Shown here: one piece after another, positions 1 to 7,951 of the stretch
Layout: each line of letters begins with the position of its first letter
Numbering within the stretch: the first letter of the stretch is position 1
The notes under the pieces: model-generated
Database searches by the model: none
What the model was told of the DNA's origin: nothing
Seen by the model: the letters and a program-made list of their open reading frames with translations, nothing else
From: Planktomarina sp.
GTDB lineage: Bacteria; Pseudomonadota; Alphaproteobacteria; Rhodobacterales; Rhodobacteraceae
Assembly: GCA_020630595.1 (NCBI GenBank)
Contig: JAHDBC010000015.1
Location: forward strand, 29,679 to 61,967
DNA length: 32,289 nucleotides
Reading direction: 5' to 3'
Made by a program: the position numbers and the translations under genes

Positions 1-1394
1 CGTTGTGCGGGCGTCATGCGTTCCTCAAAGCTGAGCGCGATGAACTGGGGCAGGTGATCGCCCAATCCCATGGGGGTCGGGTGATTGTCGTCGCGGCCCC
101 GACCACGCCCACGTCCCCGGTTTGCCTTGCCCTGCGCCTTGTCTTGCCGCGGGGGGCGATCCTCAGCGGCGGGGGCGTCTTCGCGGGCTTCTTCTTTTGG
201 CGCTTCGGCTTTCTTTGTATCCCGTTTCGGCTTGGGTTCTGGTTTCGGCATCGGGTTTTCGGCCCGGGGCACTTCCATTTTCACGAGCGATTCAATGTCA
301 GCCAGATTCTTTTCATCCCGCGGCACACAGATCATCAGGGCCGTTCCCTTTTTGCCTGCACGACCGGTGCGCCCGATACGGTGCACGTAATCTTCGGCAT
401 GGCCGGGAACGTCATAGTTGATCACATGGCTGACATCGGGAATGTCCAATCCGCGGGCCGCCACATCTGACGCACACAAAAACCGCAACGTGCCATCCCG
501 AAATCCGCTCAGCGTTTCCATCCGTTTGGATTGATCCAGATCCCCATGGATGGGTGCCGCGTCATAGCCGTATTTTTTCAACGACTTGGCAGTGATATCC
601 ACATCTGTCTTGCGATTGCAGAAAATGATTGCGTTCTTGCAGGCGTCGCCTTCGTTATCGATCAGTGCGCGCAGCAATTTGCGTTTTTCGGTGCCTTCTC
701 GATCTTTACGGCTGGCTTTGAACATTACAACGGATTGCGTGATGTTTTCCGATGTTGTTGCCGCACGTGCCACTTCGATGCGGGCAGGGGCCGACAGGAA
801 GGTGTTGGTGATCCGTTCGATTTCCGGGGCCATGGTCGCCGAAAAGAACAGGGTTTGGCGTGTGAAGGGCGTCAACCCAAAGATACGTTCGATGTCTGGG
901 ATGAACCCCATGTCCAGCATCCGGTCGGCTTCATCGACCACCATAATTTCGATGCCTGTCAACAACAGCTTGCCGCGTTCGAAATGGTCCAAAAGCCGGC
1001 CCGGTGTGGCGATCAACACGTCCACGCCCCGGTCAATCAACAGGTCCTGTTCTTTGAACGATACGCCGCCAATCAACAGTGCCTTGGTCAGTTTCGAATA
1101 TTTTGTGTAGGCGTCAAAGTTTTCCGCCACCTGTGCGGCCAATTCCCGTGTCGGACACAGGACCAGCGAACGCGGCATGCGGGCACGGGCCCGGCCACGG
1201 GCCAGCCGTGTGATCATCGGCAGTGTGAAACTGGCGGTTTTCCCTGTCCCCGTTTGTGCGATCCCCAAGACATCTTTGCCTTCTAGCGCGGGTGGAATTG
1301 CGCCTGCCTGGATCGGGGTTGGGGTTTCATAGCCGGTGTCGGCGATGGCTTTCAGAACCTTTTTATCAAGGTTCAGATCAGTAAATTTGGTCAT
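1..1394 (-). CDS. DEAD-box ATP-dependent RNA helicase (RhlE-like), 3' end cut by window edge
   Basis: Unwinds RNA duplexes with ATP; typically acts in ribosome assembly or mRNA turnover. Read from the ATG at 1394, the protein begins MTKFTDLNLDKKVLKAIADTG and shows the family motifs in order: Q motif (TPTPIQ), Walker A AQTGTGKT, DEAD (VVDEADRMLDMGF), SAT (LFFSATM) and motif VI HRIGRTGRAG. At least 464 residues lie inside the window. The C-terminal part is a basic, low-complexity linker with RG repeats (NRGRGRGRGRDD), a typical RNA-binding tail, followed by MGLGDHLPQFIA near the edge, so little is probably missing. The leader upstream of the start contains a short hairpin (GCTGGC at 1412-1417 pairing with 1424-1429). 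The RhlE assignment rests on overall layout, so the exact subfamily is uncertain. The DEAD-box identity is secure. Confidence 0.95.
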   Translation of the reverse strand, partial: MTKFTDLNLDKKVLKAIADTGYETPTPIQAGAIPPALEGKDVLGIAQTGTGKTASFTLPMITRLARGRARARMPRSLVLCPTRELAAQVAENFDAYTKYSKLTKALLIGGVSFKEQDLLIDRGVDVLIATPGRLLDHFERGKLLLTGIEIMVVDEADRMLDMGFIPDIERIFGLTPFTRQTLFFSATMAPEIERITNTFLSAPARIEVARAATTSENITQSVVMFKASRKDREGTEKRKLLRALIDNEGDACKNAIIFCNRKTDVDITAKSLKKYGYDAAPIHGDLDQSKRMETLSGFRDGTLRFLCASDVAARGLDIPDVSHVINYDVPGHAEDYVHRIGRTGRAGKKGTALMICVPRDEKNLADIESLVKMEVPRAENPMPKPEPKPKRDTKKAEAPKEEAREDAPAAEDRPPRQDKAQGKANRGRGRGRGRDDNHPTPMGLGDHLPQFIALSFEERMTPAQ

Positions 1395-1508
1395 TCATTG
1401 CCCTATGTCGCGCTGGCCTCGATGCCAGCCGGGGGCAAGTCACGCCCCAATTCGGATTTATGGGCCGTTACTAAGCGTTTTTGAACTGTTGGTCAAACAA
1501 CCCTAGGG

Positions 1509-1973
1509 TCAACGCATGACAAAGGCATTTTCCAATACCAAAGCCTGCCATGTTTCGCTGTCACGGACCGGTGTCAGGGTGCCCATCACGCTGATGCGGT
1601 CCCCATCCACCATGGTGGTTTCCAACCCAGCAAGTTTGATCTGAAGCGACGCGCCGTGGTCAGGGTCACCGCAGTACGGGCAAAAGCCCATGTCCGACAC
1701 CAGAATGAATTCGCTTACATCCGTGTCGGATACAGTCAGCGCCACGTAGCCAGTCAATTTGAATTGGCTGATGCCGTCGCCCACTTGTTCGGGAAAGGTC
1801 TTTTCGACAGTATAGCTGGTGTCGGTGACAACTTCGTTCACCTCGACCCCGCGGACGATATCCCACGATGCTTCGCCACTGGTGGCGGCGGCAGCCAATG
1901 TGCCGGTGAACACCAGTGAAGATTGCCCCGCGATCAGCGCGGTTCGTGATACGATGCGTCCCATATGTGCCAT
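1509..1973 (-). CDS. Small exported protein of unknown function
   Basis: I do not recognise a family. The chosen ATG at 1973 is preceded by GGGAAG at good spacing, and the product then starts MAHMGRIVSRTALIAGQSS followed by a hydrophobic, alanine-rich stretch, which looks like a signal peptide of about 30 residues. A longer start at 2030 is possible but has no better ribosome site. The mature part, about 125 residues, is rich in beta-type segments and contains FCPYCGDPDHG, a CxxC pair that could bind metal or be redox active. The C-terminal half (DRISVMGTLTPV... ALVLENAFV) has the rhythm of an OB-fold-like or lipoprotein-type beta barrel; that is inference. It lies 100 bases downstream of prfC on the same strand, with a terminator between, so it is probably expressed separately. 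Confidence 0.75.
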   Translation of the reverse strand: MAHMGRIVSRTALIAGQSSLVFTGTLAAAATSGEASWDIVRGVEVNEVVTDTSYTVEKTFPEQVGDGISQFKLTGYVALTVSDTDVSEFILVSDMGFCPYCGDPDHGASLQIKLAGLETTMVDGDRISVMGTLTPVRDSETWQALVLENAFVMR

Positions 1974-2040
1974 TGTGTCTTCCCAAATTATCCCTGCGCA
2001 AAGAAATATCAGGCTTGCGTTGGGGATCAAGAAATTCAGC

Positions 2041-2070
2041 CAAAAACCCGTGCAAAAGCGCAGGTTTTTG
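2041..2070 (-). terminator. Rho-independent terminator of prfC
   Basis: Three bases beyond the prfC stop, CAAAAACC (2041-2048) pairs with GGTTTTTG (2063-2070), and the inner GC...GC closes a TTTT loop. Read on the minus strand the 3' arm is GGGTTTTTGG, so the U-rich tract sits inside the distal arm. Confidence 0.6.
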
Positions 2071-2073
2071 CCG

Positions 2074-3672
2074 TTACACCATCATTTCCTTGGTCGATGT
2101 CAGCGAAAGTTCTGGATGATCACGCGCCACGCGGTCGATATCCCACTGCAGGCGGGTCAAGAACACAGTGTCACCGTCGTTATCTGTCGCCATATGCTGT
2201 TTGTTCTGATCCGCAAATTTCGCCACCAGATCCGCCGGGCCAGACACCCAGCGTGCCGACGTGAATTGGGACGGTTCAAACCGAACAGGCAGGCCGTATT
2301 CAAGTTCGATCCGGCTGGCCAAAACTTCGAATTGCAGGGCACCAACAACGCCAACGATAAAGCCGGAACCGATCATCGGCTTGAACACTTTCGCAGCCCC
2401 TTCCTCGGCGAATTGCATCAGCGCCTTGTCCAGATGCTTGGCCTTCAGGGGATCGCCTGCGCGAATGTTTTGCAGCAGTTCGGGCGCAAAGGATGGAATG
2501 CCCGTAACGCGCAACGCTTCGCCTTCGGTCAGTGTATCCCCAATCCGGAGTTGCCCATGGTTCGGAATGCCCAAGATATCGCCCGCCCAAGCCTCCTCCG
2601 CCAGTTCGCGGTCAGAGGCGAGGAACATGACAGGGTTCGCGATCGCCATGGGTTTTTTCGTGCGCACATGGGTCAGCTTCATGCCGCGTTTGAAGTGACC
2701 CGATGCCATGCGCACAAAGGCGACGCGGTCGCGGTGTTTGGGGTCCATATTCGCCTGCACCTTGAACACAAAGCCGGCGACCTTCTTTTCTTCGGGCGAC
2801 ACTTGGCGCGGTTCGGCCCGTTGGGGCTGGGGTTCCGGGCCGTAAGTGCCGATGCCATCCATCAGTTCCTTGACGCCAAACGAATTGATCGCGGATCCAA
2901 ACCAGATCGGCGTCATCGTCCCTTCCAACAACGCCTGCGGGTCCAGGGGCGGCAGCAGTTCGCGGGCCATTTCCAGTTCTTCCAGAAACGTGTCCAGCAG
3001 ATCAGCGGGCACATGTTCGGCCAGCTTGGGATCATCCAGGCCCTTGATTTCAATCGTTTCCGCAACCGTGTTTCGATCCGCACGGTCCATCAACAACAAA
3101 CGGTCCTGCAACAAATCATAGGTGCCCACAAAATCGCGCCCACGCCCGATGGGCCAAGCGGCCGGGGTCACGTCAATCGCAAGATTTTCCTGAATTTCGT
3201 CAATGATTTCAAATGTATCGCGGCTTTCCCGGTCCATCTTGTTGCAGAACGTCAGGATCGGCAAATCGCGCAGACGGCAGACTTCGAACAGTTTCTGTGT
3301 CTGGCTTTCCACACCCTTGGCCCCATCGATGACCATCACGGCAGCGTCGACCGCTGTCAGGGTGCGGTAAGTGTCTTCCGAAAAGTCAGAGTGGCCGGGC
3401 GTATCCACCAGATTGAACCGATACGGCCCGAAATCAAACGACATGGCAGAGGCGGATACCGAAATCCCACGGTCCTTTTCCATCTGCATGAAATCAGACC
3501 GCGTGCGCCGCGCTTCGCCCTTGGCCCGGACCTGTCCGGCCATCTGAATGGCGCCCCCATACAAAAGGAATTTTTCCGTCAACGTGGTCTTGCCGGCATC
3601 GGGGTGCGAGATGATCGCAAACGTCCGGCGGCGGGCAATTTCAGGGGGCAAAGTGGGGCGATTGTCTAACAT
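2074..3672 (-). CDS. prfC: Peptide chain release factor 3 (RF3)
   Basis: GTPase that removes RF1/RF2 from the ribosome after peptide release; cytoplasmic. The 532-residue product matches the usual RF3 length (529 in E. coli). The G1 motif SHPDAGKTTL is at residues 22-31, switch II is DTPGHSDFSEDTYRTL, and the NKMD guanine-specificity motif follows. The central and C-terminal RF3 domains are present (MIGSGFIVGVVGALQFEVL; FEPSQFTSARWVSG). I chose the ATG at 3672 (MLDNRPTLPPEIARRRTFAI), because the upstream in-frame extension to 3780 is encoded by a tandem repeat and does not resemble RF3. No strong ribosome site is visible in front of the start. It is monocistronic by appearance, with a terminator directly behind it. 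Confidence 0.97.
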   Translation of the reverse strand: MLDNRPTLPPEIARRRTFAIISHPDAGKTTLTEKFLLYGGAIQMAGQVRAKGEARRTRSDFMQMEKDRGISVSASAMSFDFGPYRFNLVDTPGHSDFSEDTYRTLTAVDAAVMVIDGAKGVESQTQKLFEVCRLRDLPILTFCNKMDRESRDTFEIIDEIQENLAIDVTPAAWPIGRGRDFVGTYDLLQDRLLLMDRADRNTVAETIEIKGLDDPKLAEHVPADLLDTFLEELEMARELLPPLDPQALLEGTMTPIWFGSAINSFGVKELMDGIGTYGPEPQPQRAEPRQVSPEEKKVAGFVFKVQANMDPKHRDRVAFVRMASGHFKRGMKLTHVRTKKPMAIANPVMFLASDRELAEEAWAGDILGIPNHGQLRIGDTLTEGEALRVTGIPSFAPELLQNIRAGDPLKAKHLDKALMQFAEEGAAKVFKPMIGSGFIVGVVGALQFEVLASRIELEYGLPVRFEPSQFTSARWVSGPADLVAKFADQNKQHMATDNDGDTVFLTRLQWDIDRVARDHPELSLTSTKEMMV

Positions 3673-3736
3673 GCCTGCGCTATACGCGGGGCGGGTGCCG
3701 GGGTCCAGATGCCGCGAAACTTGGGGGGCACATCCC

Positions 3737-3766
3737 GTACACCCCCTGTACACCCCCTGTACATAC
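3737..3766. repeat. Three GTAC-containing 11-nt tandem units upstream of prfC
   Basis: GTACACCCCCT occurs at 3737-3747 and again at 3748-3758, followed by a third partial unit GTACATACC. The GTAC cores start at 3737, 3748 and 3759, exactly one helical turn apart. The array lies 65-94 bases upstream of the prfC start, where a promoter or operator would be expected. Confidence 0.7.
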
Positions 3767-3813
3767 CGCAGGTGCAGCATTTTGGGGCAGGGCGCCCATG
3801 GGGCACCGATGCT

Positions 3814-3836
3814 GTAGGGTGGGTGGAACCCACCGC
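3814..3836. repeat. REP-like palindromic element, copy 1
   Basis: GTAGGGTGGGTGGAACCCAC, continuing to 3836, contains a 7-bp perfect stem, GGTGGGT (3818-3824) and ACCCACC (3828-3834), around a GGA loop. A nearly identical copy is at 16694-16716. It sits between the Hint gene and prfC. Confidence 0.75.
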
Positions 3837-3857
3837 GCGTCGATTGGGGTGGGCAGC

Positions 3858-4850
3858 CTAGCGGGCGCTGGCGGCTTTCAGCCTTGCGGCCATATCCGCG
3901 CCCAGCAAGGCTTCTTGCACTTCGTAATCGGAATGGCGGCTGGCGGTGTGATCGGGCAGAAGTTCGGACAGTTCCGCCGGGAGTGCGGCCTCTGTCCGTG
4001 TGTCGATCAGCATGGATTCCGCTGCGATGCCTTCGGCATAGATAATGTGGTGTGCGTCAAACAGGATTTGGAAGTAATCAACGAACCCGCCTTCCAACCG
4101 GACGACGTCGATGTCGTTGACCAGATAACGGGCCTTGATCAACAATTCTGACCGACCCGCGCCCAGCTGATCGGACCGCTGATAGATGAACAGGCGGTGA
4201 TCGGGGCTGACGATCAGATCGTTTTCATTGTTCAGCGCCCCTTTGCGGATCATCACCGGCGCGAAATCCCCCACGGCGCGGACGGTGTTTTCCCCAATCC
4301 AGCGCACGGCTTGCGGCCCTTCGTTGCGGGTCAACACACGGTCACCAATTTGCAGATCTTCAATCGGGACCTGCGCGCCGGACGCCAGCGTGATATGTGT
4401 GCCCCGGGTAAAGCTGACACAGGCAACTTCTGCCATTTTGCGGATCACATTTGCGGTTTCCAAGCCGACCAGCCGATAGGGTTGATCCGGTTCCATCGGC
4501 GCAAGGGGATGCAGAAAGACAGCCTCTGCCGCGCCATCTTCGACTTCAACGAAAATCAGCGCTTCGAACGTGTGACCATCCAGCGCCATGAAGGTGATGC
4601 AGCAATCCAGATACAAATCCGCCCCGGGCGATCCCAATGCGGTGTCTGCGGTCAGGGTGAAATGATCCTGCCCGGCGCGCATCGCCAATGACAGCCGGTC
4701 CATGTCAGCGCCCTTTTGCAGGGTATAGACATCGTCCAAAATCAGTTCTTCGGCAAACGACAGCGTGTCACCGAAATTGGCCCCTTCGGTCACGCGCAGC
4801 GTGCGGGCGTCAAAGGCCAGCAATGTCTGCATGGGTGTGCTGCGCGTCAT
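3858..4850 (-). CDS. Hint-domain (hedgehog/intein-type) protein
   Basis: 330 residues. The ATG at 4850 is preceded by AAAGG; an upstream in-frame ATG at 4970 would add sequence of no recognisable kind. Residues 1-140 form an acidic, beta-rich N-terminal part without a clear family. Residues about 144-290 are a Hint module: VSFTRGTHI (146 is the expected nucleophile position), VPIEDLQIGDRVLTR, VRWIGENTV, and the histidine block VSPDHRLFIY near residue 218. Canonical Hint domains start with Cys; here that position is Ser146, with Cys144 two residues earlier. No C-terminal extein junction (HN-Cys/Ser) is seen, so this is not an ordinary intein. Similar proteins are common in Roseobacters and often linked to self-processing or secreted products; the function here is unknown. 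It is divergent from the SDR gene. Confidence 0.85.
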   Translation of the reverse strand: MTRSTPMQTLLAFDARTLRVTEGANFGDTLSFAEELILDDVYTLQKGADMDRLSLAMRAGQDHFTLTADTALGSPGADLYLDCCITFMALDGHTFEALIFVEVEDGAAEAVFLHPLAPMEPDQPYRLVGLETANVIRKMAEVACVSFTRGTHITLASGAQVPIEDLQIGDRVLTRNEGPQAVRWIGENTVRAVGDFAPVMIRKGALNNENDLIVSPDHRLFIYQRSDQLGAGRSELLIKARYLVNDIDVVRLEGGFVDYFQILFDAHHIIYAEGIAAESMLIDTRTEAALPAELSELLPDHTASRHSDYEVQEALLGADMAARLKAASAR

Positions 4851-4995
4851 GAATGTGCCTTTGATGAACCGGATCGAGTATCGCCGGGAAACATAAACAG
4901 GATATAAACCCCGGTGCACAGGGTCAACGACCGTTGGGCGTTGTCGGCCCCCGCCGGTGCTGTTAGCCATAGTTCATTCGTATAGGAGGCATCAC

Positions 4996-5775
4996 ATGGA
5001 TCTGGGAATCAGCGGTAAATCAGCTTTGGTCTGTGCATCATCCAAAGGATTGGGGCGTGGCTGCGCCGAAGCTTTGGCGGCAGAAGGCGTGAACCTGACG
5101 TTGAACGCACGCGGGGCCGACGCGTTAGAGGCCACGGCGACCCACATCCGTGACACCTACGGGGTACAGGTTTCCACGGTGGCCTGCGATGTCACAACGG
5201 CCGATGGGCAGGCGCGGGTCTTGGACGCCGCTGGGGCCATCGACATTCTGGTCACCAACGCCGGCGGCCCGCCGCCGGGGCTGTGGTCAGACTGGAACCG
5301 CGATGATTTCATTGCGGCGCTGGATGCCAACATGCTGACGCCCATCGCCCTGATGAAGGCCAGCTTGCCCGGCATGATGGACCGGGGTTGGGGCCGCGTG
5401 GTCAACATCACCAGTCAATCGGTCAAAGCCCCGATCCCACAACTGGGTCTGTCGAACGCGGCCCGCACCGGTCTGACCGGCTATGTAGCCGGGACCGCGC
5501 GGCAGGTGGCGCAAAAAGGCGTGACCATCAACAACCTGCTGCCGGGCATCCACGCCACGGATCGCGCTGTGGCGTTGGACACGGGCGTGACCCAAGCGCA
5601 AGGCATCACCATGGACGAAGCCCGCGCGCAGCGCGAAGCGACGATCCCCGCGCGGCGCTATGGCACGGCGGCAGAATTTGGCGCGGCCTGCGCGTTTTTG
5701 TGTTCGCAGCACGCGGGGTTCATTGTGGGCCAGAACATTCTGGCCGATGGCGGGGCCACGAACGCGACGATCTGA
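4996..5775 (+). CDS. Short-chain dehydrogenase/reductase (SDR) family protein with altered active site
   Basis: 259 residues, cytoplasmic. An excellent ribosome site (AGGAGG at 4984-4989) fixes the ATG at 4996. The Rossmann cofactor motif is ASSKGLGRG (residues 14-22), and the NAG motif is TNAGGPPPG. The catalytic Ser is S140 (VNITS), but the residues 13 and 17 further on, normally Tyr and Lys of YxxxK, are Ser153 and Arg157 (GLSNAARTG). This places it in the divergent SDR branch with GGPPPG and SNxxR signatures, whose substrates I cannot name; classical dehydrogenase chemistry may be altered. The C-terminal cofactor/substrate segment ending GQNILADGGATNATI is complete. Its stop overlaps the next gene by one base (TGATG), so the two are translationally coupled. 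Confidence 0.88.
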   Translation: MDLGISGKSALVCASSKGLGRGCAEALAAEGVNLTLNARGADALEATATHIRDTYGVQVSTVACDVTTADGQARVLDAAGAIDILVTNAGGPPPGLWSDWNRDDFIAALDANMLTPIALMKASLPGMMDRGWGRVVNITSQSVKAPIPQLGLSNAARTGLTGYVAGTARQVAQKGVTINNLLPGIHATDRAVALDTGVTQAQGITMDEARAQREATIPARRYGTAAEFGAACAFLCSQHAGFIVGQNILADGGATNATI

Positions 5776-6899
5776 TGGCCGAAAAATTCAGCCTGAAAGA
5801 CCATCTGTTCAACGCAGACAGCATCGGGGATCTCGCAGCGGAATATGCCGCTGCGATCCCCGGGTTTGATGCGGGCGAATTTGCAGCGGCCTGTCTTGCG
5901 GGGTTTGCGGACCGTGAATTGATGGACCGTCTGGACTGGATTGCCGATCAGGTTGAGGTGCGTTTGGCGGATGATTTTCCGACGATGGCGGATCAGCTGA
6001 CGGCGGCGATGCCACCGCGTTTGGATCCGACGCGGACGGATGATGATTTTGGCCGTTTCATTCACGCGGTGCCCGGCATTCTGGCCGTGCGTCACGGGAT
6101 GGATCATTTGGACCGGGCGCTGGATCTGTTGCACGCCGCGACCCAGCGGTTTTCGATGGAATTTTATATTCGCCCCTTTCTGAATGCCCATCCGGATGCC
6201 GTGCTGGCACGGCTGTCTGAATGGGCGCGGGATGAAAACTATCACGTGCGCCGCTTGGTCAGCGAAGGCACGCGGCCCCGGTTGCCTTGGGCGAAACGGG
6301 TGGATCTGGATCCCAAGGTGCCGCTGGTGTTTTTGGATCAGCTTTATGCGGACCCAACGCGGTTCGTGACCCGGTCTGTGGCCAACCATCTGAATGACAT
6401 TGCGAAAAACGACCCCGATACCGTGGTGGACCATCTGTTGCGGTGGAAAGACCAGGGGCGGCAGTCGGCGAAAGAAATGGCATGGATCATGCGCCACGCC
6501 CTGCGCACCCTGATCAAAGACGGCCATCCCCGCGCGATGGGGGCATTGGGCTATCGCAGCGATGCTGATGTCACCTTGGTGTCTGCCGCCGTTCATCCGC
6601 ACACCATCCGGATCGGTGACAAGGCACAGATCAGCGTCACCTTACGGGCGGCGACGGATGAACCCGTTATCGTGGATTACATCCTGGATCTGCAAAAGGC
6701 GAACGGCACCACGGCACCAAAGGTGTTCAAGATGAAGGATGTGGTGTTGAAAGCGGGCCACGACCTGACGATCACCAAATCCCATTTGTTCAAAGCGGGG
6801 GCGACGACGTTCACGCTCTATCCCGGACCGCAGCGCCTGACGGTGCAGGTGAATGGTCAACGGCTGGGGGCTGTGACGTTTGAGCTGACCGAGATTTAA
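5775..6899 (+). CDS. DNA alkylation repair protein, AlkC-like (HEAT-repeat glycosylase with C-terminal Ig-like domain)
   Basis: 374 residues starting at the ATG that shares one base with the SDR stop. Residues about 1-265 are all-helical and resemble the HEAT-like repeats of AlkC/AlkD glycosylases, with the characteristic run LARLSEWARDENYHVRRLVS followed by EGTRPRLPWAKR. The AlkC family excises N3-methylated purines without base flipping. Residues about 275-374 are beta-rich (VHPHTIRIGDKAQISVTL ... TFTLYPGPQRLTVQVNG) and fit the Ig-like domain known in some AlkC proteins. It is in an operon with the SDR gene. It converges on the agmatine deiminase-type gene with stop codons overlapping at 6896-6899. 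Family assignment is by sequence recall; catalytic residues were not aligned. Confidence 0.85.
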   Translation: MAEKFSLKDHLFNADSIGDLAAEYAAAIPGFDAGEFAAACLAGFADRELMDRLDWIADQVEVRLADDFPTMADQLTAAMPPRLDPTRTDDDFGRFIHAVPGILAVRHGMDHLDRALDLLHAATQRFSMEFYIRPFLNAHPDAVLARLSEWARDENYHVRRLVSEGTRPRLPWAKRVDLDPKVPLVFLDQLYADPTRFVTRSVANHLNDIAKNDPDTVVDHLLRWKDQGRQSAKEMAWIMRHALRTLIKDGHPRAMGALGYRSDADVTLVSAAVHPHTIRIGDKAQISVTLRAATDEPVIVDYILDLQKANGTTAPKVFKMKDVVLKAGHDLTITKSHLFKAGATTFTLYPGPQRLTVQVNGQRLGAVTFELTEI

Positions 6900-7951
6900 G
6901 CGGCTGGCCATTGTTGTGTGGCGCAGTGAATGCCGCCGCCCACTTCGCCCAAGGGATCGGTGTTCAGGGTGATCACTTCGCGCCCCGGATAGTGTCTTTG
7001 CAAGGCGCGGGCAGCGATGGCATCGGTTTCAATGTCGCCAAATTGCGGCGCGATCACAGCGCCGTTGCAAACGTAATAATTCACGTAAGATGCCACAAAA
7101 TCAATGGCTTGCACCCGTCTTTGGTTGGGTTCGGGGATCACGTCGACCGTCAGGCCCGACTGTTGCAGCCTTTGGAAGGTGGTGTCTGCGGCCACATGAA
7201 ACGGATCGGTCCAATCAGGATCATCTGGCAGGTTGATCAGCACACGGCCGGGGCCTGTGAACCGCGCCAGACTGTCGATGTGATAATCCGTGATATCCTG
7301 ATCCCAAACCCCGTCAGACCAGATGATCCGGTCTGCGCCATAGGCTGCCATCAGACGCTGGCCAATCTGATCTTCTGTCAGACCCGGGTTGCGGTTGTCG
7401 ATGATCCACGATGATCGATGCGCGATCAACGTATCGCGCCCATCCCATTCCACGCCGCCCGGTTCGCCTTTCAGCCCGGAAGGGATCAGTGGCATGCCCA
7501 ACCGGTCTGCAACCCGTGCGGCGACCTGACTGTCATGGCGATTGACTTGTTTTTCGCCCCATCCGTTGAACTGGATCTGGCTGATCACCTGTTGGCCCGC
7601 TTGGGTCGCGAACAAGGGTCCGGCGTCGCGGGCCCACAGATCTTCGGTCGGGATGTCCCACAGGGTGATGTCGCCGCGCAACTTGCGTTTGATCGCCCCG
7701 TGCAAGGCCCCATCCGCCAACAGGATCACGGGTTCAAATGCGGCGATGGTGTTTGCGATGTCTGCGATGGTGTCTTGCAGCATCCGCAAAAACACTGGGT
7801 CAGGATGCACAGCCCGGCTGGCGGGCCACATCATGAACGTGGCGCGGTGGGGGTGTTCTTCCGGCGGCACCCAAAGACCAGACTGTGTGTGAGCAACTGT
7901 TGGCAAAACCATGGCTGCACCCCCCATGCCCAGAAATCCACGCCGTTTCAC
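6896..7951 (-). CDS. Agmatine deiminase / peptidyl-arginine deiminase family protein, Tat-exported
   Basis: 351 residues. The family hydrolyses guanidino groups, for example agmatine to N-carbamoylputrescine. Diagnostic blocks are MMWPASR near the N terminus, EDLWARDAGPLF (catalytic Asp), DYHIDSLARF (His) and the C-terminal GEVGGGIHCATQQ with the nucleophilic Cys343. I use the GTG at 7951. It overlaps the stop of the upstream gene as GTGA, and it yields MKRRGFLGMGGAAMVLP, a twin-arginine signal with hydrophobic core, predicting a periplasmic enzyme. Starting at the ATG eight codons later would lose the RR pair. It is the last gene of the dnaB-fosA-like run. The substrate is not certain, since exported members of this family may not act on agmatine. 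Confidence 0.9.
   Translation of the reverse strand: MKRRGFLGMGGAAMVLPTVAHTQSGLWVPPEEHPHRATFMMWPASRAVHPDPVFLRMLQDTIADIANTIAAFEPVILLADGALHGAIKRKLRGDITLWDIPTEDLWARDAGPLFATQAGQQVISQIQFNGWGEKQVNRHDSQVAARVADRLGMPLIPSGLKGEPGGVEWDGRDTLIAHRSSWIIDNRNPGLTEDQIGQRLMAAYGADRIIWSDGVWDQDITDYHIDSLARFTGPGRVLINLPDDPDWTDPFHVAADTTFQRLQQSGLTVDVIPEPNQRRVQAIDFVASYVNYYVCNGAVIAPQFGDIETDAIAARALQRHYPGREVITLNTDPLGEVGGGIHCATQQWPAA

Noticed and set aside
531..1286. A 251-codon plus-strand frame
   Set aside because: It is antisense to the DEAD-box helicase, whose motifs are plainly on the minus strand.
1819..3669. A 616-codon open frame on the plus strand across prfC
   Set aside because: It is antisense to a well-conserved prfC, and its sequence shows no family, signal or domain. 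GC-rich coding DNA often leaves the opposite strand open.
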